Positions 1 through 8,086 of a stretch of 64,000 nt of DNA are shown piece after piece (positions within the stretch are counted from its first letter, which is position 1; each line of letters opens with the position of its first letter). The stretch lies in assembly GCF_004923315.1 (NCBI RefSeq), contig NZ_CP039645.1, forward strand, positions 539,001 to 603,000, given 5' to 3'. The stretch comes from Azospirillum sp. TSA2s (GTDB lineage: Bacteria; Pseudomonadota; Alphaproteobacteria; Azospirillales; Azospirillaceae). The notes below the pieces were generated by a model. It saw nothing but the letters and a program-made list of their open reading frames with translations. It was not told the origin of the DNA and searched no databases. Made by a program: the position numbers and the translations under genes.

Positions 1-31
1 GACCCGGACGGCCTGCGCTGGGAAGGGCCAA

Positions 32-48
32 GCCCTGCGACACAGGGC
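32..48. terminator. Hairpin upstream of first gene
   Basis: Arms GCCCTG and CAGGGC are perfectly complementary around a 5-base loop, and a short T run follows at 59-62. It could terminate a gene lying left of the window, or be chance in GC-rich DNA. The first 141 bases hold no gene that I can support. AAACTCCCC occurs twice, at 70-78 and 100-108. Confidence 0.3.
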
Positions 49-141
49 AGCGCCCCGGCTTTTGCACAAAAACTCCCCAGGACAGGATCAAATTCCCATA
101 AACTCCCCGCCAGAGGTTCCACCCACCCAGGGAGAAAAACC

Positions 142-798
142 ATGGCGCTCGACAGCCGCACCCTTGCCCCCAACGCTCTTGGCGACCGTTTCCCCCGCTG
201 GGCCGAAGAGCCGCCGGTGCCCGCCGAAGGCTCGCTGGTCCCCGGATCCCAGTTCCACGAGGAGCAATGGATCATGGCCGCCGGCATGCTGGCGCGCGGC
301 AGCAGCTTCCTCCAGGTCTCCCGCGCCATGGGCTGCAGCCGCACCACGCTCTGGCGCGCCTATTACGGCTCCAAGGATTTTCGTCACAGGGTGTGGTGGG
401 AGCGGCAGGCGCTGAACCGAGAGGCCGAACTCCGCCTGTCCTCGATCCGCGCCCTGGTCGCCGAGCAGATCGAGCGGCTGGTCTCCATGGGCGATCCGGC
501 GACGGTGCGCTGGCTGGCCGACCGGCTGGGGCTGTTCGCCGGTCTCGACGCCCCGGCGGCCGAACGCCCGGCTTCCCAACCCCCGGCCCCCCGGCCGGAA
601 GATCCGCCCGCCGTCACCGCCCCCGAACCGGACGACGACCTCCCCGGCGAACTTCGCGAGCGCATCCCTCCCAACCCCGAGATGATCGCCGCCATCCTGG
701 CCCGGCCGCCGCTGGATGGAACATCCGCCGAAAACTGTTCCACGCCGTTCCACCCCCGACCGATCCGTTCCCCGGACCCGACACGTATCATCAGTTGA
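142..798 (+). CDS. Helix-turn-helix hypothetical protein
   Basis: This 218-residue protein has no function that I recognise. Residues about 45-85 contain a helix-turn-helix-like stretch (FLQVSRAMGCSRTTLWRAYY) of the kind found in resolvase, homeodomain-like and terminase small-subunit proteins. A helical region follows, then a proline-rich, disordered-looking linker (about 150-180) and a short charged tail. The start ATG has a GGGAGAAAAA Shine-Dalgarno region just upstream. It stands alone before the ebo cluster, so it could be a DNA-binding regulator or a phage-derived protein. No phage neighbours are visible. DNA binding is inferred only from the motif. Confidence 0.6.
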   Translation: MALDSRTLAPNALGDRFPRWAEEPPVPAEGSLVPGSQFHEEQWIMAAGMLARGSSFLQVSRAMGCSRTTLWRAYYGSKDFRHRVWWERQALNREAELRLSSIRALVAEQIERLVSMGDPATVRWLADRLGLFAGLDAPAAERPASQPPAPRPEDPPAVTAPEPDDDLPGELRERIPPNPEMIAAILARPPLDGTSAENCSTPFHPRPIRSPDPTRIIS

Positions 799-800
799 CA
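795..800 (+). promoter_or_regulatory. Possible -35 box before ebo cluster
   Basis: A perfect TTGACA overlaps the stop codon of the preceding gene, about 104 bases before the preferred eboA start. No convincing -10 box lies 16-18 bases downstream; CATATG follows at a 20-base spacing. This is a weak candidate for the ebo operon promoter. Confidence 0.25.
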
Positions 801-903
801 TACCAACGTTTCATGCATCCCATATGGGGTGCAACCGGCCGCCATCCGCACCCTGACTTGCGCTATCGGCCGATGGAACGTCGCGATGCAGGAGCCGGCA
901 CCC

Positions 904-1593
904 ATGACGACCGTGGCGTGTGGAGCGGGGGCGTGTGGAGCAGGGATGGCCGATCCGACGATGCTGCCCGCCGCGGCACCCGAAGCCATGCCGGGCATCC
1001 TGACCGCCCTGGTCGCCGAACAGGACCGGGAGGCCGCGGCATGGCTTGAGACGATCCTGGCCGCCCCGCCCCTGCCCGGCACGGCGGAGTTCATGCGCCT
1101 GTTCGCCATCGCCGGCCGCAGGCTGGGCGCCACTGCACCGCAGGGCTGGCCGCCCTCCCGCCTTGCCCGCGCCGCCCTGCTCGCCGCATCGGTCCACGCG
1201 GCGGGGAACGAAGCCCCCGCCCGGCTGGCGACCGCTTTCCGCCGGTCCGACAGCACGGAGCGCGCGGCGATCCTCCAGTCGCTGATGCTGCTGCCCGACC
1301 CCGCCCGCTTCGCCGATCTCGCCGCCGACGCCTGCCGCTCCAGCGTGCAGCCGGTGTTCGAGGCCATCGCCTGCGACAACCGCTATCCCGCCGCCCATTT
1401 CGCCGAGCCGGTCTTCAACCAGATGGTGCTGAAGGCGGTGTTCACCGGCGCACCGCTGACCCGCGTGGTCGGGCTGGCGGACCGGACGACGGCGCGACTG
1501 CGCCGCATGGCCGCCGATTTCCGCGACGAACGGCGGGCCTCCGGCCGGCCGGTGCCGGCGGACCTCGACTTCCTCCTCGATCTGGGAAACTGA
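904..1593 (+). CDS. eboA: EboA-like protein
   Basis: This is a 229-residue helical, soluble protein of the EboA family, whose biochemical role is unknown. It is called from its sequence character and because it opens a complete ebo gene set: TatD-like, phosphodiesterase, dehydroquinate synthase-like, TIM-barrel and UbiA-like genes follow. The ATG at 904 has AGGAG ten bases upstream. An ATG at 886 and a GTG at 829 are in frame and would lengthen the N-terminus. The stop is separated from the eboB ATG by only four bases, so the two are co-transcribed. The C-terminal part (RTTARLRRMAADFRDERRA) is typical of the family. Confidence 0.75.
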   Translation: MTTVACGAGACGAGMADPTMLPAAAPEAMPGILTALVAEQDREAAAWLETILAAPPLPGTAEFMRLFAIAGRRLGATAPQGWPPSRLARAALLAASVHAAGNEAPARLATAFRRSDSTERAAILQSLMLLPDPARFADLAADACRSSVQPVFEAIACDNRYPAAHFAEPVFNQMVLKAVFTGAPLTRVVGLADRTTARLRRMAADFRDERRASGRPVPADLDFLLDLGN

Positions 1594-1597
1594 CGTG

Positions 1598-2503
1598 ATG
1601 AAGCTGTTTGACCCCCACATCCACATGACGTCGCGCACCACCGACGATTATGCCGCCATGCGCCGGGCCGGCATCGTCGCGGTGACCGAACCGGCCTTCT
1701 GGCTGGGCCAGCCGCGCACCCACGCCGGCAGTTTCGAGGATTACTTCCTGTCGCTGATCGGCTGGGAACGCTTCCGCGCCAGCCAGTTCGGCATCCGCCA
1801 TTTCTGCACGCTGGGCCTGAACCCCAAGGAGGCCAACACCCCCGACATCGTCGACGGCGTGCTGGAACTGGTCGACCTCTACCTGGAGAAGGAGGGCGTG
1901 GTCGCGGTGGGCGAGATCGGCTATGACGACATGAGCCCGGCGGAGGACGACATCCTCGCCCGGCAGGTCGAAATGGCGAAGAACCACGGCCTGCCGGTGA
2001 TGATCCACACGCCCCACCGCGACAAGAAGGCCGGCACCCGCCGCACGCTGGACCTGCTGCGCGAGGCCGGGATGCCGCCGCACCTCACCCTGATCGACCA
2101 CAACAACGAACTGACGCTGGAAATGGTGCTGGAGAGCGGCTGCTGGGCCGGCCACACCATCTATCCCGGCAGCAAGATGGACGAGCCGCGCATGGTCGGG
2201 CTGGTCCAGGCCTTCGGGCCGGAGCGGATCATGGTCAACAGCTCCGCCGACTGGGGGATCAGCGACCCGCTGAAGGTGCCGAAGACCGCGCAGGCCATGC
2301 GCGACGCCAGCATCGCGGAAGAGGCCATCGAGACCATCGTCTGGCGCAACCCCATCGCCTTCTACGCCCAGAGCGGCCGGCTCGACCCGGCGGAGCTGGA
2401 AATCCCGCTGCCGGTCGACCAGCGCCTGCTGTTCGAAGGCAACACCGTCCTGCGCGGCCAAACCCCGACCGTCGAGATGGCGGCCGCCGGATCGGACGGC
2501 TGA
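1598..2503 (+). CDS. eboB: TatD-family hydrolase EboB
   Basis: This 301-residue amidohydrolase-fold protein belongs to the TatD-like metal hydrolases. Visible metal-ligand motifs are the N-terminal DPHIH, the central GEIGYDD glutamate, MIHTPH, and a late aspartate in SSADWG. Family members are metal-dependent hydrolases; the substrate in ebo pathways is unknown. The start is ATG 1598, although the GTG at 1595 directly upstream is also possible. It follows eboA without a gap and is followed after five bases by eboF, so all belong to one transcription unit. The call as EboB rests on the motifs plus neighbours. Confidence 0.8.
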   Translation: MKLFDPHIHMTSRTTDDYAAMRRAGIVAVTEPAFWLGQPRTHAGSFEDYFLSLIGWERFRASQFGIRHFCTLGLNPKEANTPDIVDGVLELVDLYLEKEGVVAVGEIGYDDMSPAEDDILARQVEMAKNHGLPVMIHTPHRDKKAGTRRTLDLLREAGMPPHLTLIDHNNELTLEMVLESGCWAGHTIYPGSKMDEPRMVGLVQAFGPERIMVNSSADWGISDPLKVPKTAQAMRDASIAEEAIETIVWRNPIAFYAQSGRLDPAELEIPLPVDQRLLFEGNTVLRGQTPTVEMAAAGSDG

Positions 2504-2508
2504 CGGCG

Positions 2509-3894
2509 ATGAGGCGCACGCTGGTCCTGAACGTCGTCGGGCTGACCGCCGACCTCCTGCCCCATGCACCCGCCATTTCCCGGCTGGCGGCGCGGGGGAT
2601 GCGTCCGCTGGTTCCGGTGCTGCCGGCGGTCACCTGCTCGGTGCAGGCCAGCATGCTGACCGGGCTTCCCCCCGCCGGCCATGGCTGCGTCGCCAACGGC
2701 TGGTACGACCGCGACCTGTCGGAAATCATGTTCTGGAAGCAGAGCAACCGGCTGGTCACCGGCGAGACGCTGTGGGAGGAGGCGCGGCGGCGCGACCCGG
2801 CCTTCGTCGGGGCGAAGCTGTTCTGGTGGTACAACATGTACTCCGGCGCCGACATCAGCGTCACGCCGCGCCCGATCTATGCCGCCGACGGCCGCAAGCT
2901 GCCGGACATCTACACCCACCCCGACACGCTGCGCGGCGAGCTGACACAGGCGTTGGGACCGTTCCCGCTGTTCCGCTTCTGGGGACCGGCCGCCGACATC
3001 GTTTCCAGCCGCTGGATCGCGGACTGCGCGGCGGAGGTGGAGCGGCGCTTCCGCCCCAGCCTGTCGCTGGTCTATCTGCCGCATCTCGACTACGACCTGC
3101 AGCGGCTCGGCCCCGACGACCCGCGCATTCCCGCCCAGGTCGCCGCCGTCGACGCCCTCGCCGCCCCGCTGATCGAGGCGGCGGAGCGCGAGGGCACGCG
3201 GGTGGTCGTGCTGTCGGAATACGGCATCACCGGCGTCGCCGGCCCCATCGCCATCAACCGCGCCCTGCGCTGGGCCGAGCTGATCGCGGTGCGGGAGGAA
3301 CAGAGCGGCGAACTGCTCGACCCCGGCGCCTCGGCCGCCTTCGCCGTCGCCGACCACCAGCTGGCCCATGTCTATGTCCGCCATCCCGAACAGGTGGCGG
3401 CGGTGCGCGACCTGCTGCTGGGGCTCGACGGGGTGGAGCGGGTGCTGGACGCCGAGGCGCAGCAGGCCGCCGGCATCCGCCACCCCCGCGCCGGCGAGCT
3501 GGTCGCCGTCGCCCGCGCCGACCGCTGGTTCAGCTATCCCTACTGGCTGGACGACGACCGGGCGCCGGATTTCGCCCGCACCGTGGAAATCCACCGCAAG
3601 CCCGGCTACGACCCGGCGGAGCTGTTCCTCGACCCCGCCCTGCGCTTTCCCAAGGCGTCCATCGGCTGGCGGCTGGCGAAGAAGGCGCTGGGCTTCCGCA
3701 CGCTGATGGACGTGATCCCGCTCGACGCCGGGCTGGTGAAGGGATCGCACGGCCGGCCGACCGACCGGCCGGAGGCCGGGCCGCTGCTGATCTCCTCCGA
3801 ACCCGCCCTGCTGCCCGACGGCCCTGTGCCGGCGGAGGCGGTCAAGTCCCTCCTGCTCGCCCATCTCTTCGACCCCATCTCTTCGACGAGGTGA
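2509..3894 (+). CDS. eboF: Alkaline phosphatase-superfamily phosphodiesterase EboF
   Basis: This 461-residue protein has the type I phosphodiesterase / nucleotide pyrophosphatase fold of the alkaline phosphatase superfamily. The probable nucleophile lies in PAVTCSVQASMLTG near residue 45. Metal-binding Asp/His candidates occur in LPHLDYD, LSEYG, DHQLAH and GSHGRP. There is no signal peptide, so it should act in the cytoplasm, unlike classical alkaline phosphatase. In ebo clusters it is the phosphodiesterase-like member (EboF). It begins five bases after eboB and ends seven before eboD. The substrate is not known. Confidence 0.8.
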   Translation: MRRTLVLNVVGLTADLLPHAPAISRLAARGMRPLVPVLPAVTCSVQASMLTGLPPAGHGCVANGWYDRDLSEIMFWKQSNRLVTGETLWEEARRRDPAFVGAKLFWWYNMYSGADISVTPRPIYAADGRKLPDIYTHPDTLRGELTQALGPFPLFRFWGPAADIVSSRWIADCAAEVERRFRPSLSLVYLPHLDYDLQRLGPDDPRIPAQVAAVDALAAPLIEAAEREGTRVVVLSEYGITGVAGPIAINRALRWAELIAVREEQSGELLDPGASAAFAVADHQLAHVYVRHPEQVAAVRDLLLGLDGVERVLDAEAQQAAGIRHPRAGELVAVARADRWFSYPYWLDDDRAPDFARTVEIHRKPGYDPAELFLDPALRFPKASIGWRLAKKALGFRTLMDVIPLDAGLVKGSHGRPTDRPEAGPLLISSEPALLPDGPVPAEAVKSLLLAHLFDPISSTR

Positions 3895-3901
3895 CCGCCC
3901 G

Positions 3902-5095
3902 ATGACCTCCACTCTCCATCCGGACGTCCGCTCCCCCATCATCCGCCAGCGCTTCGCCGTCACCTTCGACTACGCCGTAGCCTTCACCCGCGATGCCTTC
4001 GACCCGGCCAACCCGACGCTGGCCGACGCCATGGGCACGGCGGGTGCCGATCCGCGCCCGCGCTGCCTCGCCTTCGTCGACATGGGCGTGCTGGCCGGAC
4101 TTCCGGACCTGCCGGAGGCCATCGCCGCCCATTTCGCCGCCCGCGACGATCTGCCGGCCCTGGTGGCGCCACCGCGCCTGCTGCCGGGTGGGGAGGCGGT
4201 GAAGAACGACCCGGCCCTGATCGGGCAGATGCATGACGCCATCCTCGGCCACGGCATCGACCGCCATTCCTATGTGCTGGCGGTCGGCGGCGGCGCCTTC
4301 CTCGACGCGGTCGGGCTTGCCGCCTCCACCGCCCATCGCGGCGTGCGGCTGGTGCGGATGCCGACCACGGTGCTGGCGCAAAACGATTCCGGCGTCGGGG
4401 TGAAGAGCGCCATCAACCTGAACGGCGCCAAGAACCAGATCGGCACCTTCGCCCCGCCCTGGGCGGTGGTGAACGACACCGCCTTCCTCGACAGCCTGCC
4501 GCAACGCGACCGCATCGCCGGCATGGCGGAGGCGGTGAAGGTGGCGCTGATCCGCGACGGCGCCTTCTTCGAATGGCTGGAACGGTCGGCCGACGCCCTG
4601 ACCCTGTTCGAGCCCGACGCCGTCGCCCACCTGATCCGCCGCTGCGCCGAGCTGCACATGCGCCAGATCGCCGAGGGCGGCGACCCGTTCGAACAGGGCA
4701 GCGCCCGCCCGCTCGATTTCGGCCATTGGGCCGCCCACAAGCTGGAGACGCTGAGCCGCAACCACCTGCGCCATGGCGAGGCGGTGGCCATCGGCATCGC
4801 GCTCGACACCCGCTATTCGGTGCTGGCCGGGCTTCTGCCGGAGGGCGAGGATCTGCGCGTCGCCGTCCTGCTGGAACATCTCGGCTTCCGCCTGTGGCAC
4901 CCGGCGCTCGCCCGCGTCGATGCCGCCGGCCGGCCACAGGTGCTGGCCGGGCTGGAGGAGTTCCGCGAGCATCTCGGCGGCCGGCTGACCATCACCCTGC
5001 TGGCCGGCATCGGCCGGGGGATCGAGGTCAACGCCATGGATGCCGCCTTGGTCGAAAGCGCTATCGGCTGGCTGTCGGCGCGGGAGGCCGCCTGA
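3902..5095 (+). CDS. eboD: 3-dehydroquinate synthase-like EboD
   Basis: This 397-residue member of the dehydroquinate synthase superfamily keeps the NAD-binding glycine motif (AVGGGAFLD, about residue 128). It also keeps the metal ligands: glutamate in MAEAVK and histidines in DFGHWAAHKLE and NHLRHGEA. It may therefore be catalytically active as a sugar-phosphate cyclase. It is longer than housekeeping AroB and sits inside the ebo set, so it is called EboD rather than AroB. Its stop overlaps the eboE start by one base (TGATG), suggesting translational coupling. Whether it uses DAHP or another heptulose phosphate cannot be told from sequence. Confidence 0.85.
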   Translation: MTSTLHPDVRSPIIRQRFAVTFDYAVAFTRDAFDPANPTLADAMGTAGADPRPRCLAFVDMGVLAGLPDLPEAIAAHFAARDDLPALVAPPRLLPGGEAVKNDPALIGQMHDAILGHGIDRHSYVLAVGGGAFLDAVGLAASTAHRGVRLVRMPTTVLAQNDSGVGVKSAINLNGAKNQIGTFAPPWAVVNDTAFLDSLPQRDRIAGMAEAVKVALIRDGAFFEWLERSADALTLFEPDAVAHLIRRCAELHMRQIAEGGDPFEQGSARPLDFGHWAAHKLETLSRNHLRHGEAVAIGIALDTRYSVLAGLLPEGEDLRVAVLLEHLGFRLWHPALARVDAAGRPQVLAGLEEFREHLGGRLTITLLAGIGRGIEVNAMDAALVESAIGWLSAREAA

Positions 5096-6288
5096 TGCGC
5101 CTGTCCGGCGGCGGCACGCTCGGCTATTGCCTGAACGTCCACCCGACCCAGAGTTTCGCCAAGGTTCGGGCGGCCCTGCTGGGGCCGGTGCGCGAGATCA
5201 AGCGCCGGCTCTGCCCCGACCGCCCCTTCGGCGTCGGGCTGCGCCTGTCCGCCGAGGCGGCGTCGGAAGCGGGCGTGGCGGCGGAACTGGCGGCGATCTT
5301 CAAGGGCGAGGGGTTCGCGGCCTTCACCATGAACGGCTTCCCCTATGGCCGCTTCCACGGCGCGCCGGTCAAGGAGGCCGTCTACGAGCCGGACTGGACG
5401 ACGGCGGAGCGCGTCGCCTACAGCCTCTCCCTGGCGGAAACCATGGCCGCCCTGGTCCCGCCGGGCGGCTTCGCGACGATCAGCACCGTGCCCGGCGGCT
5501 ACGCCCCACGCGTGACCGGGCGCGAAGCGGCGGTGGCCGACGGGCTGTTGCAGGCGGTGGCCGGGCTGGTCCGGCTGGAGCAAAGCACCGGCCGAACCGT
5601 GGCGCTGGCACTGGAACCGGAACCCTGGTGCCTGCTGGACAGCACCGCCGATGCCGTCACCTTCTTCCGGGCGCACCTGTTCACCGATGCGGCAGCCCGG
5701 CGGCTCGGCGCCCTTGCCGGGCTGACGGCGGACGAGGCGGCGGCGGCGCTGCCGCGCCATCTCGGCCTCTGCCTCGACGTCTGCCACATGGCGGTCAACT
5801 TCGAGGAACCGGTAGAGACGCTGGCCGCCTTGGCCGCCGCCGGCATCCCGATCCACAAGGTCCAGCTCAGCGCCGCCCTGCGGATCGTGCGGGCCGATGC
5901 CGTAGCGCGCGAGCGGCTGGCCGCCTTCCGCGATGCCGTTTATCTCCATCAGACCGTCGCCCGCGCGGCGGATGGCACAGCGACAGGCAGATTGCGGCGC
6001 TTCGTCGACCTGCCACAGGCGCTGAAAAGCCCCGGCGGCGAGGACGAGGAATGGCGGGTCCATTTTCACGTCCCGGTCTTCGCCGAACCCGAACCGCCGC
6101 TCGATTCCACCAGCGGCGCGCTGGACCAACTGCTGGCGATCCACCGCGGCCGGCCGGTGGCGCCGCATCTGGAGGTCGAAACCTACACCTGGGATGTCCT
6201 GCCCGCCGAAGCCTGCGGCGCGGGCGCCATGAGCGTCGTCGACGGAATCGAAAGGGAATTGCGATGGGTGTTGGAACGGCTGTCCTGA
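5095..6288 (+). CDS. eboE: Metabolite traffic protein EboE (TIM barrel)
   Basis: This 397-residue protein of the xylose-isomerase-like TIM-barrel fold matches the EboE family. Supporting stretches are the N-terminal GYCLNVHP, the glutamate in LEPEPWCLLD, the acidic/His pair in CLDVCHMAVNFEEP, and HLEVETYTWDVLP near the C-terminus. Such Glu/Asp/His positions bind metal in sugar isomerases/epimerases. The chosen ATG overlaps the eboD stop, and the frame extending upstream is only a shadow of eboD. In cyanobacteria the ebo genes are linked to export of a scytonemin precursor; what is handled here is unknown. Confidence 0.8.
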   Translation: MRLSGGGTLGYCLNVHPTQSFAKVRAALLGPVREIKRRLCPDRPFGVGLRLSAEAASEAGVAAELAAIFKGEGFAAFTMNGFPYGRFHGAPVKEAVYEPDWTTAERVAYSLSLAETMAALVPPGGFATISTVPGGYAPRVTGREAAVADGLLQAVAGLVRLEQSTGRTVALALEPEPWCLLDSTADAVTFFRAHLFTDAAARRLGALAGLTADEAAAALPRHLGLCLDVCHMAVNFEEPVETLAALAAAGIPIHKVQLSAALRIVRADAVARERLAAFRDAVYLHQTVARAADGTATGRLRRFVDLPQALKSPGGEDEEWRVHFHVPVFAEPEPPLDSTSGALDQLLAIHRGRPVAPHLEVETYTWDVLPAEACGAGAMSVVDGIERELRWVLERLS

Positions 6289-7145
6289 TCCGCCCGCGCG
6301 CGGCCCTGATCCTCGGCCGGGTTTCCAACCTGCCGACAGTGCTGAGCAACGCGATGGCCGGGATCGCGCTCTCCGGTGTCGGAACGCTGGACGGCGATGC
6401 CCGCGCCGCCATCGTGCTGGCGCTGTTCTATGTCGGCGGCATGTACCTGAACGACGCCTTCGATGCGGAGATCGACGCGCGGGAACGGCCGGGCCGCCCC
6501 ATTCCGAAGGGCGATGCCTCCCTCGGCGCGGTGTTCGCCGCCGGCCTCATACTGATCGCGCTCGGCGTCGCGTTGGCGTCCCTGTCGGGTCTGGAGGCCG
6601 GGCTGTGCGGCGGCCTGCTGGCGGGCGCAATCCTGCTCTATGACGCCCTGCACAAGCGCACGGCGACCGCCCCGGCGATCATGGGTCTGTGCCGGCTGCT
6701 GTCCTACGCCACCGCGGCGGCCATCGCGGGCGGCGGCGCGCTGGCGCCCTGGATGCTGCTGGGGGCGGGCGGGCTGTTCTGCCATGTGGTCGGTCTGACC
6801 TTCGCCGCCCGGCAGGAGGCCTACGACCGGCTCGACACTGCATGGCCCCTGGCCGTCCTGGCCGTCCCGCTGGCCGGCGCACTGTGGGCGGCACTCGACA
6901 GCCCGGCGGCCCTCGTCCTGTGGGCGGCGCTGACAGCGGCGACGGGCTGGGCCGTGCATCGGCTGTTCCGCCGCGCGCCGGGCGACGTTCCGCGCGCAGT
7001 GGCGGTCCTGATCGCCGCCATCGCGCTCTACGACGCCGTGCTGATCGCCGCGGCCGGATCCGGTGCCGCCGCCCCGCTCGCCCTTGCCGCGGCGCTGTGC
7101 TTCCCGCTGACCCTGGCATTGCAGAAGGTCATTCCGGGGACATGA
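6264..7145 (+). CDS. eboC: UbiA-like prenyltransferase EboC
   Basis: This 293-residue integral membrane protein of the UbiA prenyltransferase superfamily has about eight to nine hydrophobic segments. The first aspartate-rich motif is LNDAFDAEIDARERPGRP (about residues 58-75), and a second, weaker one is in LLYDALHKR. Known relatives transfer isoprenoid chains to aromatic acceptors using Mg-diphosphate bound by these motifs. The ATG lies 25 bases inside the end of eboE, a coupling overlap. It is the last ebo gene here. EboC is probably the membrane step, either prenylating the ebo product or helping move it across the membrane. Confidence 0.8.
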   Translation: MGVGTAVLIRPRAALILGRVSNLPTVLSNAMAGIALSGVGTLDGDARAAIVLALFYVGGMYLNDAFDAEIDARERPGRPIPKGDASLGAVFAAGLILIALGVALASLSGLEAGLCGGLLAGAILLYDALHKRTATAPAIMGLCRLLSYATAAAIAGGGALAPWMLLGAGGLFCHVVGLTFAARQEAYDRLDTAWPLAVLAVPLAGALWAALDSPAALVLWAALTAATGWAVHRLFRRAPGDVPRAVAVLIAAIALYDAVLIAAAGSGAAAPLALAAALCFPLTLALQKVIPGT

Positions 7146-7265
7146 GCCGGTCTTTCGGACCGATGTTTGGACATTGTCAGGAACCCACCGCCGCCGTGCC
7201 GAGTTGTCGCCCGGGGCCGGACGCCATCGTCCCGCTCCGTCCACGGCGACGCGGAGGTTGTTTCG

Positions 7266-8000
7266 ATGGTTCCCGACTGGCTCCATCTGTTGTCCATCGC
7301 CACCCTGGTTTTCGGCGGGCTGTGCGCCCTGATCGTGCTGATCGACGTGGCGCGCCATCCCCAGCACATGTGGATCATGAACGTCGTCTGGCCGGTGACC
7401 GCGCTGTTCGGGACGGTCCTGACCCTCTGGGGCTATTTCACCTACGGCCGGCTGGCGACGCACGAGATGATGCGGCAGGCGAAGGAGCGCGGCGAGGAGA
7501 TGCCGAGCAAGCGCGACACGCCTTTCCCCATCATGGTCGCCAAGGGGGCGGCCCATTGCGGCAGCGGCTGCACGCTGGGCGACATCGTCGCCGAATGGCT
7601 GGTGGTGTTCGCGCCGACGGTGGCGGTCTGGTTTGGCTGGCGCAGCCTGTTCGCCGAGAAGATGTTCGCGGTGTGGATCGTCGATTTCATCTTCGCCTTC
7701 GCCTTCGGCGTCGCCTTTCAGTATTTCACCATCAAGCCGATGCGCAACCTGTCCCCCGGCGAAGGGCTGGTGCAGGCGGTGAAGGCCGATGCGGCCTCGC
7801 TGACGGCATGGCAGGTCGGCATGTACGGCTTCATGGCCTTCGCCAGCTTCTACCTGTTCGGCACTGTGCTGGGCGCCAAGCTGGAACCGGCCTCGGCGGA
7901 ATTCTGGTTCATGATGCAGATCGCCATGCTCTGCGGCTTCGTCACCGCCTATCCGGTGAACTGGTGGCTGATTTCGACCGGCGTGAAGGAGAGGATGTAG
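7266..8000 (+). CDS. DUF4396 membrane protein
   Basis: This 244-residue membrane protein of the DUF4396 family has about six predicted transmembrane helices. A conserved His/Cys motif, AHCGSGCTLGD (about residues 95-105), lies at the start of one helix and looks like a possible metal (copper) site; this is inference. The ATG follows a GGAGG element (7256-7260) with a five-base spacer. It lies 120 bases after eboC and may be a separate unit. A short inverted repeat, CGGTC/GACCG, lies just after eboC at 7148-7162. Its function is unknown. Confidence 0.7.
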   Translation: MVPDWLHLLSIATLVFGGLCALIVLIDVARHPQHMWIMNVVWPVTALFGTVLTLWGYFTYGRLATHEMMRQAKERGEEMPSKRDTPFPIMVAKGAAHCGSGCTLGDIVAEWLVVFAPTVAVWFGWRSLFAEKMFAVWIVDFIFAFAFGVAFQYFTIKPMRNLSPGEGLVQAVKADAASLTAWQVGMYGFMAFASFYLFGTVLGAKLEPASAEFWFMMQIAMLCGFVTAYPVNWWLISTGVKERM

Positions 8001-8086
8001 ACGGGCGCCAGCCCCTTTTGCCCTGATCCTCCCCGATTTTTCCGTTGTGCCGCAGGACGCCACCTCCGAACTCTGGAGGCATGCTG

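Noticed and set aside
70..108. AAACTCCCC direct repeats near the left edge
   Set aside because: Two short copies with no related structure are not enough to claim a repeat element or CRISPR.
2362..3963. Long minus-strand open frame (533 residues) opposite eboF/eboD
   Set aside because: It is antisense to well-supported genes, its sequence is low-complexity (Arg, Gln, Gly) and it has no recognisable domain. It is a GC-rich shadow frame.
3902..5095. Calling eboD the housekeeping aroB
   Set aside because: Its context is a full ebo cluster and no shikimate genes are adjacent, although its active-site residues are intact.
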